Shown: piece after piece, positions 24,675-32,983 of the stretch
How positions within the stretch are numbered: position 1 is the first letter of the stretch
How the letters are laid out: each line of letters begins with the position of its first letter
Assembly: GCF_001205715.1 (NCBI RefSeq)
Contig: NZ_AQQZ01000003.1
Coordinates: 496,001 to 560,000, forward strand
Length of the DNA: 64,000 nt
Source: Pseudaestuariivita atlantica
Lineage (GTDB): Bacteria; Pseudomonadota; Alphaproteobacteria; Rhodobacterales; Rhodobacteraceae
Direction: 5' to 3'
The notes under the pieces: generated by a model
What the model was told of the DNA's origin: nothing
The model's database searches: none
The model's input: the letters and a program-made list of their open reading frames with translations, nothing else
Program-made: the position numbers and the translations under genes

Positions 24675-25958
24675 TTACCGGGCCGCCAGCGCGTCTTCGA
24701 GCGTGCGCAGGCCGGTCTTGGGTGCCTGCACCAGCACCGCCATGTTGCCGGGCTTGTGCTCGTTCCGGCGCATCTTGACGTGGGCCTGCGGGATCTCGTC
24801 CCACGGGAACACTTCGGACATGCACGGGTCCAGCCGCCGTTCGACCATCAGCCGGTTCGCGGACGATGCCTGTTTCAGGTGCGCGAAGTGCGAACCCTGC
24901 ACGCGTTTCTGGTGCATCCAGACATACCGCGCATCCATCGTCAGGTTATAGCCGGTGGTGCCGGCGCAGATCACGACCATGCCGCCCTTCTTGCAGACGA
25001 AGGTCGAGACGGGGAAGGTCGCCTCGCCGGGGTGTTCGAAGACCATGTCGACGTTCACGCCCTTGCCGGTGATGTCCCAGATCGCCTTGCCGAACTTGCG
25101 CACCTCGCCGAACCACTCCTTGTATTCCGGCGTGTTCACCGTGGGCAGCTGGCCCCAGCAGTTGAAATCCTTGCGATTGATGACGCCCTTGGCGCCAAGG
25201 CCCAGCACGAAGTCGCGCTTGTCCTCGTCCGAGATGACGGCGATCGCGTTCGCGCCGGCGGTGTTTGCCAGCTGGATCGCGTAGGACCCGAGGCCGCCCG
25301 ACGCGCCCCAGACCAGCACGTTCTGGCCGGGCTTGAGTTCATGCGGGTGGTGGCCGAACAGCATCCGGTAGGCGGTGGCCAGCGTCAGCGTGTAGCAGGC
25401 GCTCTCTTCCCATGTCAGGTGCTTGGGCCGCGGCATCAGCTGCTGCGACTGCACGCAGGTGAACTGCGCGAAGGACCCGTCCGGGGTCTCGTACCCCCAG
25501 ATGCGCTGCGAGTTGGAATACATCGGGTCGCCGCCGTTGCATTCTTCATCGTCGCCTTCGTCCTGGTTGCAGTGGATCACCACCTCGTCGCCCACTTTCC
25601 AGCGGGTGACCTTGCTGCCCACCGCCCAGACGATGCCCGACGCGTCGGACCCGGCGATGTGATAGGGCTGCTTGTGCACGTCGAACATGCTGATCGGGAT
25701 ACCAAGACCCGCCCAGATGCCGTTGTAGTTCACGCCTGCCGCCATCACGAGCACCAGCACCTCGTGGCTGTCGGGCTGCGGCACGTCCACGACTTCAAGC
25801 TGCATCGCCTGGTCGGGTTCGCCCTGCCGTTCGCGGCGGATCGCCCAGGCGTGCATCTTCTTGGGAACGAACCCCATCGGGGGCATTTCGCCCACGGCAT
25901 AGAGGTCTTTCTCGGGAGCATCGTACGTGGCGATGCCGGTGTCGTTATCCAGTGCCAT
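24675..25958 (-). CDS. ccr: Crotonyl-CoA carboxylase/reductase
   Basis: A 427-residue NADPH-dependent enzyme that reductively carboxylates crotonyl-CoA to ethylmalonyl-CoA, the key step of the ethylmalonyl-CoA pathway. MDR-type fold: the catalytic half carries AGVNYNGIWAGLGIPISMF and HIAGSDASGIVWAVGSKV, and the nucleotide-binding half VLVWGASGGLGSYAIQL. EHPGEATFPVSTFV (His/Glu of the CO2 site) and CAGTTGYNLTMDARYVWMHQKRVQGSHFA are hallmarks separating Ccr from plain crotonyl-CoA reductases. ATG 25958 (MALDND) has GGAGG just before it; an ATG four codons earlier is less likely. It has its own terminator. Confidence 0.96.
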   Translation of the reverse strand: MALDNDTGIATYDAPEKDLYAVGEMPPMGFVPKKMHAWAIRRERQGEPDQAMQLEVVDVPQPDSHEVLVLVMAAGVNYNGIWAGLGIPISMFDVHKQPYHIAGSDASGIVWAVGSKVTRWKVGDEVVIHCNQDEGDDEECNGGDPMYSNSQRIWGYETPDGSFAQFTCVQSQQLMPRPKHLTWEESACYTLTLATAYRMLFGHHPHELKPGQNVLVWGASGGLGSYAIQLANTAGANAIAVISDEDKRDFVLGLGAKGVINRKDFNCWGQLPTVNTPEYKEWFGEVRKFGKAIWDITGKGVNVDMVFEHPGEATFPVSTFVCKKGGMVVICAGTTGYNLTMDARYVWMHQKRVQGSHFAHLKQASSANRLMVERRLDPCMSEVFPWDEIPQAHVKMRRNEHKPGNMAVLVQAPKTGLRTLEDALAAR

Positions 25959-26035
25959 TTGCGCCTCCATGCTGGGCCACCCTTGTCATTGTCGCCGCAT
26001 CGCAGAATCGCGGCTTTCGCGAGTTGGGTAGCCCC

Positions 26036-26051
26036 GCAAAAGTAACTTTGC
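26036..26051. promoter_or_regulatory. GCAAA/TTTGC dyad upstream of ccr
   Basis: GCAAA and TTTGC flank AGTAAC, and another GCAAA lies at 26065-26069. TTTGC half-sites are bound by ScfR/RamB-type regulators of short-chain acyl-CoA metabolism (PccR in Rhodobacter). The site is about 80 bp upstream of the ccr start on the minus strand. Confidence 0.45.
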
Positions 26052-26110
26052 AATAGTCTGAGGCGCAAATCTTGAAATTTTATAACCGCGCAGGCGCAGA
26101 ATTCTCTTCG

Positions 26111-27457
26111 CTACTGCGGCATGTCCAGGCGATGGCGGATCGAGTTGGCGTAAAACTGCAACGCGCCCTGTTCGCTCTCGCGCGGGACAACGCAGCCCTT
26201 GCGGCGTTTCACCATCCGGCGGCGCACCAGCACGTCGATGCCATAGGTCGCGTCGGCCTTGGCGTCGCGCGGCAGGCCGTCCGGCACGTCATGCGCCGCG
26301 AGACGCGTGGCGTAGCGAGCGGCGAGCTCCTCTTCCGCCATTTCGCCGTGATCCACCAGCAGCGCCGCGACCATCGGCACGGGCAAAAGCGGCATCGCGT
26401 CCTCGATCCGGCCCATCAGGATCTCCGCCAGCCGTTCGGGCGTGGGATCGGGCATTTCGGACAAGGCAAGCGGAGAGGCAAAGCACACGCCCGAGACGCC
26501 GAAGCGGCTGAACTTGCCGCGGAGCATCCGCCCGATGATGCGCAGGGTGAACCCCGCCATGACCGACAGGCGCGCGCGGAACTTGCGCTCGCCCGAGGCC
26601 GCGGCTTCCATCAGCACGCGGTCCTCCAGCACCCGGTCGTAATTCAGCGCCACGGGGACGAACACGATCTCGCGCGCGCCGGGGGGGCGTCCCTCGATGA
26701 TGTATTTCAGAAGGCCGAGTTTCGGCTCGGCCACGTGGCCCGTCAGGCTGAGCCCACCTTCGGGGAACATCGCCTGCGCCACGCCGCCATCGGTCGACAG
26801 GCGAACATAGCGTGCCAGCACACGGCGATACAGGTCATTGCGGCTCTTGCGCCGGATGAAATAGGCGCCCATCGACCGGATCAGGAAGCTGAGCGGCCAG
26901 ACCCGCGCCCATTCACCCACGGCATAGGACAGGGCCGACCGGCGCCCGGCGAGGTAGGTGACCAGCACGTAATCCATGTTCGAACGGTGGTTCATCACGA
27001 AGACCACCGTGCTTTCGGGGTCCACCGTTTCCAGCGCCTCACGGTCGATGCTGCCCACGCGGACGCGGAACAGAAGGTTCGACACCCAGCGCGAGGCGCG
27101 GATCGCGAACCCGAAATAGGCGCTGGCGGAAAACGACGGCACGATCTCCCGCGCGTAGCGTTGAGCGAGTTCGAAGGCCACGTTTTCGGGCACGCCTTCG
27201 GCCTCGGCATGGGCGATGATCGCCTCGGCCACTTCCGGGTCATAGCTCAGGCGCTGGATCATGTCGTGGCGGCGGGCCAGCTTGAACGGGTGGATCGGCA
27301 CCGCCAGCCGTTCGTTCAGCCGCGCCACCAGCTTTTCGGCGCGGCGGCGGAAGAACCAGCGCACGGACGGGAACAGGAAATGCGAAGAGAACGTGACCGC
27401 CGCAAACAGGACAATCAGGATGAACAGCCACAGGGGCACTGTCACGGGCGCGGTCAT
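26111..27457 (-). CDS. Glycerol-3-phosphate/1-acylglycerol-3-phosphate acyltransferase family protein
   Basis: A 448-residue membrane-associated acyltransferase. An N-terminal helix (VPLWLFILIVLFAAVTFSSHFLF) anchors it. The catalytic HX4D motif is NHRSNMDYVL (about residue 155), and MFPEGGLSLTG is the substrate-binding motif of PlsB-type enzymes. It probably acylates glycerol phosphate for phospholipid synthesis. The start at ATG 27457 gives the usual short N-terminus; an ATG 15 codons earlier lacks a ribosome site. It lies between ccr and divergent ecm, both on metabolic grounds unrelated. Confidence 0.85.
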   Translation of the reverse strand: MTAPVTVPLWLFILIVLFAAVTFSSHFLFPSVRWFFRRRAEKLVARLNERLAVPIHPFKLARRHDMIQRLSYDPEVAEAIIAHAEAEGVPENVAFELAQRYAREIVPSFSASAYFGFAIRASRWVSNLLFRVRVGSIDREALETVDPESTVVFVMNHRSNMDYVLVTYLAGRRSALSYAVGEWARVWPLSFLIRSMGAYFIRRKSRNDLYRRVLARYVRLSTDGGVAQAMFPEGGLSLTGHVAEPKLGLLKYIIEGRPPGAREIVFVPVALNYDRVLEDRVLMEAAASGERKFRARLSVMAGFTLRIIGRMLRGKFSRFGVSGVCFASPLALSEMPDPTPERLAEILMGRIEDAMPLLPVPMVAALLVDHGEMAEEELAARYATRLAAHDVPDGLPRDAKADATYGIDVLVRRRMVKRRKGCVVPRESEQGALQFYANSIRHRLDMPQ

Positions 27458-27557
27458 GTGCGCATGTTTGACCGGGATTGACGGCGGCGTAAACCGGGCC
27501 ATGCCGCAGCGCAGCGTATTGACTTGGTAACGGAATTTCGCGTATTCCGGCCGGAAC

Positions 27558-27570
27558 GCAACAATGTTGC
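27558..27570. promoter_or_regulatory. GCAAC/GTTGC dyad upstream of ecm
   Basis: Perfect 5-bp arms GCAAC and GTTGC around AAT, 25-37 bp before the ecm start. A TTGACT hexamer at 27519-27524 is a possible -35. It resembles the GCAA/TTGC dyads before ccr and mcl2. Confidence 0.4.
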
Positions 27571-27594
27571 TTTCACCGATTCACGAGGCCGCCC

Positions 27595-29574
27595 ATGTCG
27601 CACCCGCAGCACACGCCCCAGAAGGACCGTCCCTGGCTGATCCGGACCTATGCGGGACACTCGACCGCGACCGCCTCGAACGCGCTTTACCGCGCCAACC
27701 TTGCCAAGGGCCAGACGGGCCTCAGCGTAGCGTTCGATCTGCCGACGCAGACGGGGTATGACAGCGATCACGTGCTGGCACGGGGTGAGGTCGGCAAGGT
27801 CGGCGTGCCGGTCTGTCACCTCGGCGACATGCGGACGCTGTTCGACCAGATCCCGCTCGACCAGATGAACACCTCGATGACAATCAACGCGACGGCGCCG
27901 TGGCTTCTGGCGCTGTATATCGCGGTGGCCGAGGAACAGGGCGCCGATGTCCGCGCGCTGCAGGGCACGGTGCAGAACGACATCATCAAGGAATACCTGA
28001 GCCGCGGCACCTACATGTGCCCGCCGAAACCGTCGCTGAAGCTGATCGCGGACGTGGCCGAGTATTGCTATCGCGAGATCCCCAAGTGGAACCCGATGAA
28101 CGTGTGTTCCTATCACCTGCAAGAGGCGGGCGCGACGCCGGAACAGGAACTGGCCTTTGCGCTGGCCACCGCGCAGGCCGTGCTGGACGACCTGCAGGGC
28201 AAGGTCCCGGCAGAGGATTTCCCGCGCGTGGTGGGTCGCATCTCGTTCTTCGTGAACGCGGGCATCCGCTTCGTGACCGAGATGTGCAAGATGCGCGCCT
28301 TCGTCGACCTGTGGGACGAGATCTGCCGCGACCGGTATGGCGTGGCCGACCCCAAGCTGCGGCGCTTCCGCTATGGCGTGCAGGTGAACTCGCTGGGCCT
28401 GACCGAGCAGCAGCCGGAAAACAACGTCTACCGCATCCTGATCGAGATGCTGGCCGTGACCCTGTCAAAGAAGGCCCGCGCGCGCGCCGTGCAACTGCCC
28501 GCGTGGAACGAGGCGCTGGGACTGCCCCGCCCGTGGGACCAGCAATGGTCCATGCGGATGCAGCAGATCATGGCCTATGAAACCGATCTTCTGGAATATG
28601 ACGACCTGTTCGATGAAAACCCCGCCGTCGACCGCAAGGTCGAAGAGCTGAAAGACGGTGCGCGGGCCGAACTGGCCAACCTCGACGCGATGGGCGGGGC
28701 CGTCGGTGCCATCGAATACATGAAGGGCCGGTTGGTCGAGGCGAACGCCGCGCGGCTGGGCCGGATCGAACAGGGCGAAACCGTCGTGGTCGGCGTGAAC
28801 CGCTGGACCGAGGGAGAGACCTCGCCCCTCACCGGTGGTGACGGTGATATCATGGTCGTCGATCCCCGTGTCGAGGCCGAGCAGATCGCGCGCCTTGACG
28901 AATGGCGGGCCGAACGGAATGCCGATGCCGTGGCGCGGGCCCTGCAGGACCTGCGGGCCGCGGCAGCGAATGGTGACAACGTCATGCCCCCGTCGATCGC
29001 GGCGGCGCGCGCGGGCGTGACGACCGGCGAATGGGCGGCCGAGATGCGGGCGGCCTTCGGCGAATACCGTGCACCCACGGGTGTCTCCTCGTCCCCGTCC
29101 AACCAGACCGAAGGGCTCGACGATCTGCGTGATGCAGTGGACATGGTCAGCGACCGGCTGGGCCGCCGCCTGAAGTTCCTGATGGGCAAGCCGGGCCTCG
29201 ACGGTCATTCCAACGGGGCCGAGCAGATCGCCGTTCGCGCCCGCGATTGCGGGATGGACATCTCGTACGAAGGCATCCGCCTGACGCCGGAACAGATCGT
29301 CACCGCCGCGCAGGAGGAAGAGGCCCACGTGATCGGCCTGTCGATCCTGTCAGGCAGCCACCTGCCGCTGATCGAGGACGTGATGACGCGCTTGCGCGCC
29401 GCGGGTCTGAGCCACATCCCGGTGGTCGTGGGCGGGATCATCCCCGATGAAGACGCAACCGCGCTGCGCGCCATGGGTGTTGCCCGCGTCTATACGCCCA
29501 AGGATTTCCAATTGAACGCGATCATGGCCGATATCGTGACACTGGCCGATCCGAAACAGGTTGCCGCTGAATAG
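27595..29574 (+). CDS. ecm: Ethylmalonyl-CoA mutase (B12-dependent, MeaA type)
   Basis: A 659-residue adenosylcobalamin mutase that converts ethylmalonyl-CoA to methylsuccinyl-CoA. The large N-terminal barrel carries GLSVAFDLPTQTGYDSDH and MNTSMTINATAPWLLALYIAVAEEQG. The C-terminal cobalamin domain has the base-off His in GKPGLDGHSNGAEQIAVRARDCGMD (DxHxxG), then GLSILSGSHLPL and PVVVGGIIPDEDA. Single-chain layout and overall sequence match MeaA/Ecm rather than methylmalonyl-CoA mutase. It diverges from the ccr side, as in Rhodobacter relatives, and is the second B12 enzyme in the window. Confidence 0.95.
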   Translation: MSHPQHTPQKDRPWLIRTYAGHSTATASNALYRANLAKGQTGLSVAFDLPTQTGYDSDHVLARGEVGKVGVPVCHLGDMRTLFDQIPLDQMNTSMTINATAPWLLALYIAVAEEQGADVRALQGTVQNDIIKEYLSRGTYMCPPKPSLKLIADVAEYCYREIPKWNPMNVCSYHLQEAGATPEQELAFALATAQAVLDDLQGKVPAEDFPRVVGRISFFVNAGIRFVTEMCKMRAFVDLWDEICRDRYGVADPKLRRFRYGVQVNSLGLTEQQPENNVYRILIEMLAVTLSKKARARAVQLPAWNEALGLPRPWDQQWSMRMQQIMAYETDLLEYDDLFDENPAVDRKVEELKDGARAELANLDAMGGAVGAIEYMKGRLVEANAARLGRIEQGETVVVGVNRWTEGETSPLTGGDGDIMVVDPRVEAEQIARLDEWRAERNADAVARALQDLRAAAANGDNVMPPSIAAARAGVTTGEWAAEMRAAFGEYRAPTGVSSSPSNQTEGLDDLRDAVDMVSDRLGRRLKFLMGKPGLDGHSNGAEQIAVRARDCGMDISYEGIRLTPEQIVTAAQEEEAHVIGLSILSGSHLPLIEDVMTRLRAAGLSHIPVVVGGIIPDEDATALRAMGVARVYTPKDFQLNAIMADIVTLADPKQVAAE

Positions 29575-29625
29575 CGTCAGCACATTGTTTCCTATTTTCC
29601 GGGCAATCGGGTAATATTGTTAGGC

Positions 29626-29645
29626 GAATTGCATAAGCGCAATTC
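29626..29645. promoter_or_regulatory. Inverted repeat upstream of H-NS-like gene
   Basis: Perfect 7-bp arms GAATTGC and GCAATTC around ATAAGC, 13 bases before a TTGACA hexamer (29659-29664), in an AT-rich stretch. It could be an operator of the H-NS-like gene or, since it follows ecm, a weak terminator. Confidence 0.45.
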
Positions 29646-29734
29646 TGCCTTTACGATATTGACACAAAATCAATACTTTTCGGTAACTTGGCTTTGTACT
29701 AGTGCAAAGACACCAAGACGAATGGAGTTCGCAA

Positions 29735-30034
29735 ATGAACCTCGACGAAATGTCAAAGGACGAGTTGCTGGAGTTGAAAGGAAAGGTCGAAAAGGCCTTG
29801 AAAACGGTTGACCAGCGAAAGAAAGCCGACGCCCTGAAAGCTGCTGAAATGGCGGCAAAAGAGCATGGCTTTTCGCTCGATCAATTGACGAAAGGCAGAT
29901 CCGGGTCGGTGTCGGTTGCAAAATACCGCAATCCCGACGATGCCAGCCAGACATGGACGGGACGGGGCCGCAAGCCCACCTGGTTCCTCAACGCACTGGC
30001 CGCCGGCAAAAGCGCCGACGACATGGAAATCTGA
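29735..30034 (+). CDS. H-NS family nucleoid-associated protein (HvrA/Spb-like)
   Basis: A 99-residue DNA-binding protein. The N-terminal ~45 residues ([42 protein letters not shown]) form a coiled coil for dimerisation. The C-terminus has [26 protein letters not shown], the H-NS AT-hook-like core. Rhodobacter homologues HvrA and Spb regulate photosynthesis and ammonium genes. ATG 29735 has GGAG eight bases upstream. Its own upstream DNA is AT-rich with a dyad, so autoregulation is plausible. Confidence 0.9.
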   Translation: MNLDEMSKDELLELKGKVEKALKTVDQRKKADALKAAEMAAKEHGFSLDQLTKGRSGSVSVAKYRNPDDASQTWTGRGRKPTWFLNALAAGKSADDMEI

Positions 30035-30040
30035 CCGACA

Positions 30041-30075
30041 CGGCTGGCCCCGGCCAACGCGCATGGGGCCAGCCG
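30041..30075 (+). terminator. Hairpin after H-NS-like gene
   Basis: Perfect 11-bp stem CGGCTGGCCCC/GGGGCCAGCCG with a 13-base loop, 7 bases after the stop. The U tract is lacking but stem strength fits a terminator. Confidence 0.6.
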
Positions 30076-30245
30076 GTGATGGCGGCTTGCCGCACCATTT
30101 CATTCCAATGACTTCCGAATTACCCCGCCCGCGCGCGTCCGTCGCCGCGCGGCACGTCCGCACGCGCGACAAAGCCAGGCCATGGCTTGCCCTGAACCGG
30201 GCCGCGGGGCAGAGTGCGGCGACACGCAGCCAAGCGGAGCCTTCC

Positions 30246-30953
30246 ATGACCATTCACATCGGCGCCGGACCCGGCGACATCGCCGAAACCGTCCTGATGC
30301 CCGGCGATCCCTACCGCGCGAAATGGGCGGCCGAGACTTTTCTGAAAGACGCCCGCTGCATCAACGAAGTGCGCGGCATGCTGGGATTCACCGGCACGTG
30401 GAATGGTCATGCCGTGACCATTCATGGCTCGGGCATGGGAATGCCGTCGCTGTCGATCTATGCCAACGAATTGATCCGGGATTACGGGGCAAAGACGCTC
30501 ATTCGCATCGGGTCCTGCGGCGGCATGCAGGAAAAGGTGAAAATCCGCGACGTGATCCTCGCCATGACGTCATCGACCCTGTCGACCCCGTCGCGCGGTA
30601 TCTTCCGCGAATTGAGTTTCGCCCCCTGCGCTGATTTTGGATTGCTGCACGCGGCCCACGCCGCTGCCACCGCAAAAGGCACGCCGACCCATGTGGGCGG
30701 CATCTATTCGTCGGACGTGTTCTATGACGAACGCCCCGACCTGAACGAGCAGATGGTGCGCCACGGCATCCTCGGGGTGGAGATGGAGGCAGCGGAGCTC
30801 TACACCCTCGCCGCCCGCTACCGCGTCCGCGCGCTGGCGGTGCTGACGGTGTCGGACCACCTCATCACGCACGAGGCGCTGCCGTCCGAAGACCGCGAAC
30901 GCAGCTTCGGCGACATGGTCGAGATTGCCCTGACCGCGGCCTTCACCTCATGA
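30246..30953 (+). CDS. deoD: Purine-nucleoside phosphorylase (DeoD type)
   Basis: A 235-residue hexameric-type phosphorylase that splits purine nucleosides to base and ribose 1-phosphate. It begins [27 protein letters not shown] (phosphate-binding GDP). [42 protein letters not shown] (ribose site Met/Glu) and [10 protein letters not shown] (catalytic Asp) follow. ATG 30246 starts the conserved block; upstream in-frame sequence is non-conserved. It overlaps the next gene by 4 bases. Confidence 0.93.
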   Translation: MTIHIGAGPGDIAETVLMPGDPYRAKWAAETFLKDARCINEVRGMLGFTGTWNGHAVTIHGSGMGMPSLSIYANELIRDYGAKTLIRIGSCGGMQEKVKIRDVILAMTSSTLSTPSRGIFRELSFAPCADFGLLHAAHAAATAKGTPTHVGGIYSSDVFYDERPDLNEQMVRHGILGVEMEAAELYTLAARYRVRALAVLTVSDHLITHEALPSEDRERSFGDMVEIALTAAFTS

Positions 30954-31939
30954 AACAGCGCAGCTTTGGAAACCGCCAGGTCGGCGCGATCGGTCTTGGA
31001 TGCATGAGCTTTGGCGGCATGTTCGGCCCGGCGAAGGACGAGGAAAGCTTTGCCTGCCTCGACGCCGCGCTGGCTGCCGGCATCAATCATTGGGACACCG
31101 CCAACATCTACGGCATGGGCAAGTCCGAGGAGGTGCTGGGCGCGTACCTCAAGCAGTCGGGCGCCAGGCCCCATATCGCGACCAAGGTCGGCATCCGGCG
31201 CGACGGTGAATACGCCACCCGGTTCGACAACTCCCGCGACTACGTGCGCGCCGAACTGGAAGGGTCGCTGAAACGCCTCGGCCTCGACCGGGTGGACCTT
31301 TACTACTTCCACCGCCGCGACCCCACGATGGAGACGGAGGATGCCGTCGCCGTCATGGCCGAATTGATCGAGGAAGGTCTGATAGGCGGCTATGGCCTGT
31401 CCGAAGTCGCGCCCTCGACCATCCGCCGCGCCCACGCGGTACATCCCGTCATGGCGGTTCAGAACGAATACTCGCTCTGGTCGCGCCAGCCCGAACTGGG
31501 CGTGATACAGGCCTGCACCGAGTTGGGTATCACCTTCGTGCCCTTCTCGCCCCTCGCGCGGGGGTTCCTGACCGACCATTCCGTGGGGGAGGCTGAACTC
31601 AAGGCCGATCCCGGCCCGTTCCGCCGCGACATGCCGCGTTTCCAGGAGCCGAACCTCGGGTACAACGCCCAGCGCCGCGATGCCTTTGCCCAATGGTGTG
31701 CCGGGAAGGGGTGGACGGTTGCCGCAACCGCGCTTGCATGGGTGCTCGACGCCGATCCCGGATCGGTCCCGATCCCGGCGACCCGCACGGCGGCGCACCT
31801 GTCGGAATGGCTGGCGGCGGACGAGATCACGTTCTCCGACGCCGACCGAGCCGATATCGCGCGGCTTTTGCCGCCGGGATGGGCGCATGGCGATAGGTAT
31901 TCCGACACCCACGCGCAGACGGTCGAGCGGTATTGCTGA
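30950..31939 (+). CDS. Aldo/keto reductase
   Basis: A 329-residue NADP-linked TIM-barrel oxidoreductase. [12 protein letters not shown] leads the barrel, and catalytic Asp and Tyr lie in [19 protein letters not shown], Lys in ATKVGI, and His in [21 protein letters not shown] and the C-terminal [14 protein letters not shown] bind cofactor. The substrate is unknown. It is translationally coupled to deoD by ATGA and followed by a REP pair. Confidence 0.9.
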   Translation: MKQRSFGNRQVGAIGLGCMSFGGMFGPAKDEESFACLDAALAAGINHWDTANIYGMGKSEEVLGAYLKQSGARPHIATKVGIRRDGEYATRFDNSRDYVRAELEGSLKRLGLDRVDLYYFHRRDPTMETEDAVAVMAELIEEGLIGGYGLSEVAPSTIRRAHAVHPVMAVQNEYSLWSRQPELGVIQACTELGITFVPFSPLARGFLTDHSVGEAELKADPGPFRRDMPRFQEPNLGYNAQRRDAFAQWCAGKGWTVAATALAWVLDADPGSVPIPATRTAAHLSEWLAADEITFSDADRADIARLLPPGWAHGDRYSDTHAQTVERYC

Positions 31940-31946
31940 GGGGGGA

Positions 31947-31971
31947 GATGGGTGGAAACCACCCATCCTAC
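31947..31971 (-). repeat. REP-like hairpin (GTAG-headed)
   Basis: Stem GATGGGTGG/CCACCCATC with loop AAA, then CTAC (GTAG at the head on the minus strand). It follows the aldo/keto reductase stop by 7 bases. Confidence 0.7.
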
Positions 31972-32004
31972 TGATCCTTCGCGCGGCCCCCAGCGCACCA
32001 CGCC

Positions 32005-32029
32005 GTAGGACGGGTGATCGTCACCCGTC
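32005..32029 (+). repeat. REP-like hairpin overlapping the DUF1989 stop
   Basis: GTAG followed by stem GACGGGTG/CACCCGTC with loop ATCGT. It opposes the copy at 31947. Its 3' arm supplies the stop codon and last codons of the minus-strand DUF1989 gene. Confidence 0.7.
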
Positions 32030-32878
32030 CCGCCCGTGGGTTCGGTCGTACCCGTTGATCGCTGGCGGCTCCCATCCGTCCAACGCTCCCGCCTCCGGTT
32101 CGAACACCTCGACCAGCAGGGGATGGCACTGGGCGGCGTCCGACGAATGGGTCGTGCTGCAATCGCCGCCGGGGCAGGCACTCATCGCACCAAGGATGTC
32201 GATCTCTGAAAAGAACTCGATGTAGTCGCCGGGCCGCACGGGCGAAGCTTTCATGAAATACTGGCCCGTGTCGCGGGTGAAACCCGTGCACATGAAGATA
32301 TTGCAGACGTCGTGCACATGCGGTTCGGCCTCTTGCAGCGGCACGCCAAGGTGATCGGCAACCGCCCGCGTCAGGTTCGAGTGGCAGCAATGGTGGTACA
32401 TGTCCCCGCCCGACAGCGCGTGGTGCGTGTAGGGGTCGCAGCGGGTGCCGATCACGTCATGCACCGACCCGCCGTGTTCGTCGATCCCGTACCAGTCGAG
32501 CGTGTCGGTCACGATCGTCGCCATCGGCCGCATGTAGGGGAAGGTCGACCACATCCGCTCCCCGGTCGTCACATGCGTGCCGTGCAATGCGCGGGTCTTG
32601 CCGGACCAGAAGCGCTCGGTCATGTCCCGCGCGTTCCACAGGTTCAGGTCCCCCACCTGCGGGCCTTCGATAGAGGACAGGCGAAAGAACGTACCGGCGG
32701 GGGCCTCCCAACAGCGTGCCTCCCGCGCTGGGATCCTGACCTCGGCCACCTTCTTCGCGGTGGCGCGGGCGGCGCGGTACATCTCCAGCGGAGGCGGCGT
32801 CAGCGTCTCGGGCGGATAGCAGACGACCGGCGGCAGGGCGCGGTGGCGGGCGGCATGTGCGGGGTCATCGTGTGTCAT
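32021..32878 (-). CDS. DUF1989 (urea carboxylase-associated) family protein
   Basis: A 285-residue soluble protein. The DUF1989 hallmarks are present: VRIPAREARCWEAPAGTFFRLSSIEGPQVGDLNLWNA near the N-terminus, then SGGDMYHHCCHSNLTRAV and the Cys/His-rich FSEIDILGAMSACPGGDCSTTHSSDAAQCHPLLVEVFEP, probable metal ligands. Family members accompany urea carboxylase and allophanate genes, but none is nearby here, so the role is open. The last residues (THGRDG) are encoded inside a REP hairpin, which suggests that REP insertion reset the C-terminus. Confidence 0.85.
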   Translation of the reverse strand: MTHDDPAHAARHRALPPVVCYPPETLTPPPLEMYRAARATAKKVAEVRIPAREARCWEAPAGTFFRLSSIEGPQVGDLNLWNARDMTERFWSGKTRALHGTHVTTGERMWSTFPYMRPMATIVTDTLDWYGIDEHGGSVHDVIGTRCDPYTHHALSGGDMYHHCCHSNLTRAVADHLGVPLQEAEPHVHDVCNIFMCTGFTRDTGQYFMKASPVRPGDYIEFFSEIDILGAMSACPGGDCSTTHSSDAAQCHPLLVEVFEPEAGALDGWEPPAINGYDRTHGRDG

Positions 32879-32903
32879 CCCGAGTGTCCTCTCCGTTGAG
32901 TGG

Positions 32904-32970
32904 AAGCCGCTTCCAAGCGGCTTGGTCCAAGCGAATTCGAATTCGCTTTCAACCCTGTTGCAACAGGGTT
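32904..32970. repeat. Array of three palindromes (AA-N5-TTNNAA-N5-TT family)
   Basis: AAGCCGCTTCCAAGCGGCTT (32904-32923), AAGCGAATTCGAATTCGCTT (32929-32948) and AACCCTGTTGCAACAGGGTT (32951-32970) lie head to tail. The second and third are perfect palindromes; the first breaks only at its central CC. Stem sequences differ, yet the AA, TTNNAA and TT positions are constant. It lies between the FAD dehydrogenase 3' end (32984) and the DUF1989 start (32878). Confidence 0.8.
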
Positions 32971-32983
32971 TTGCGGCGGCTCA

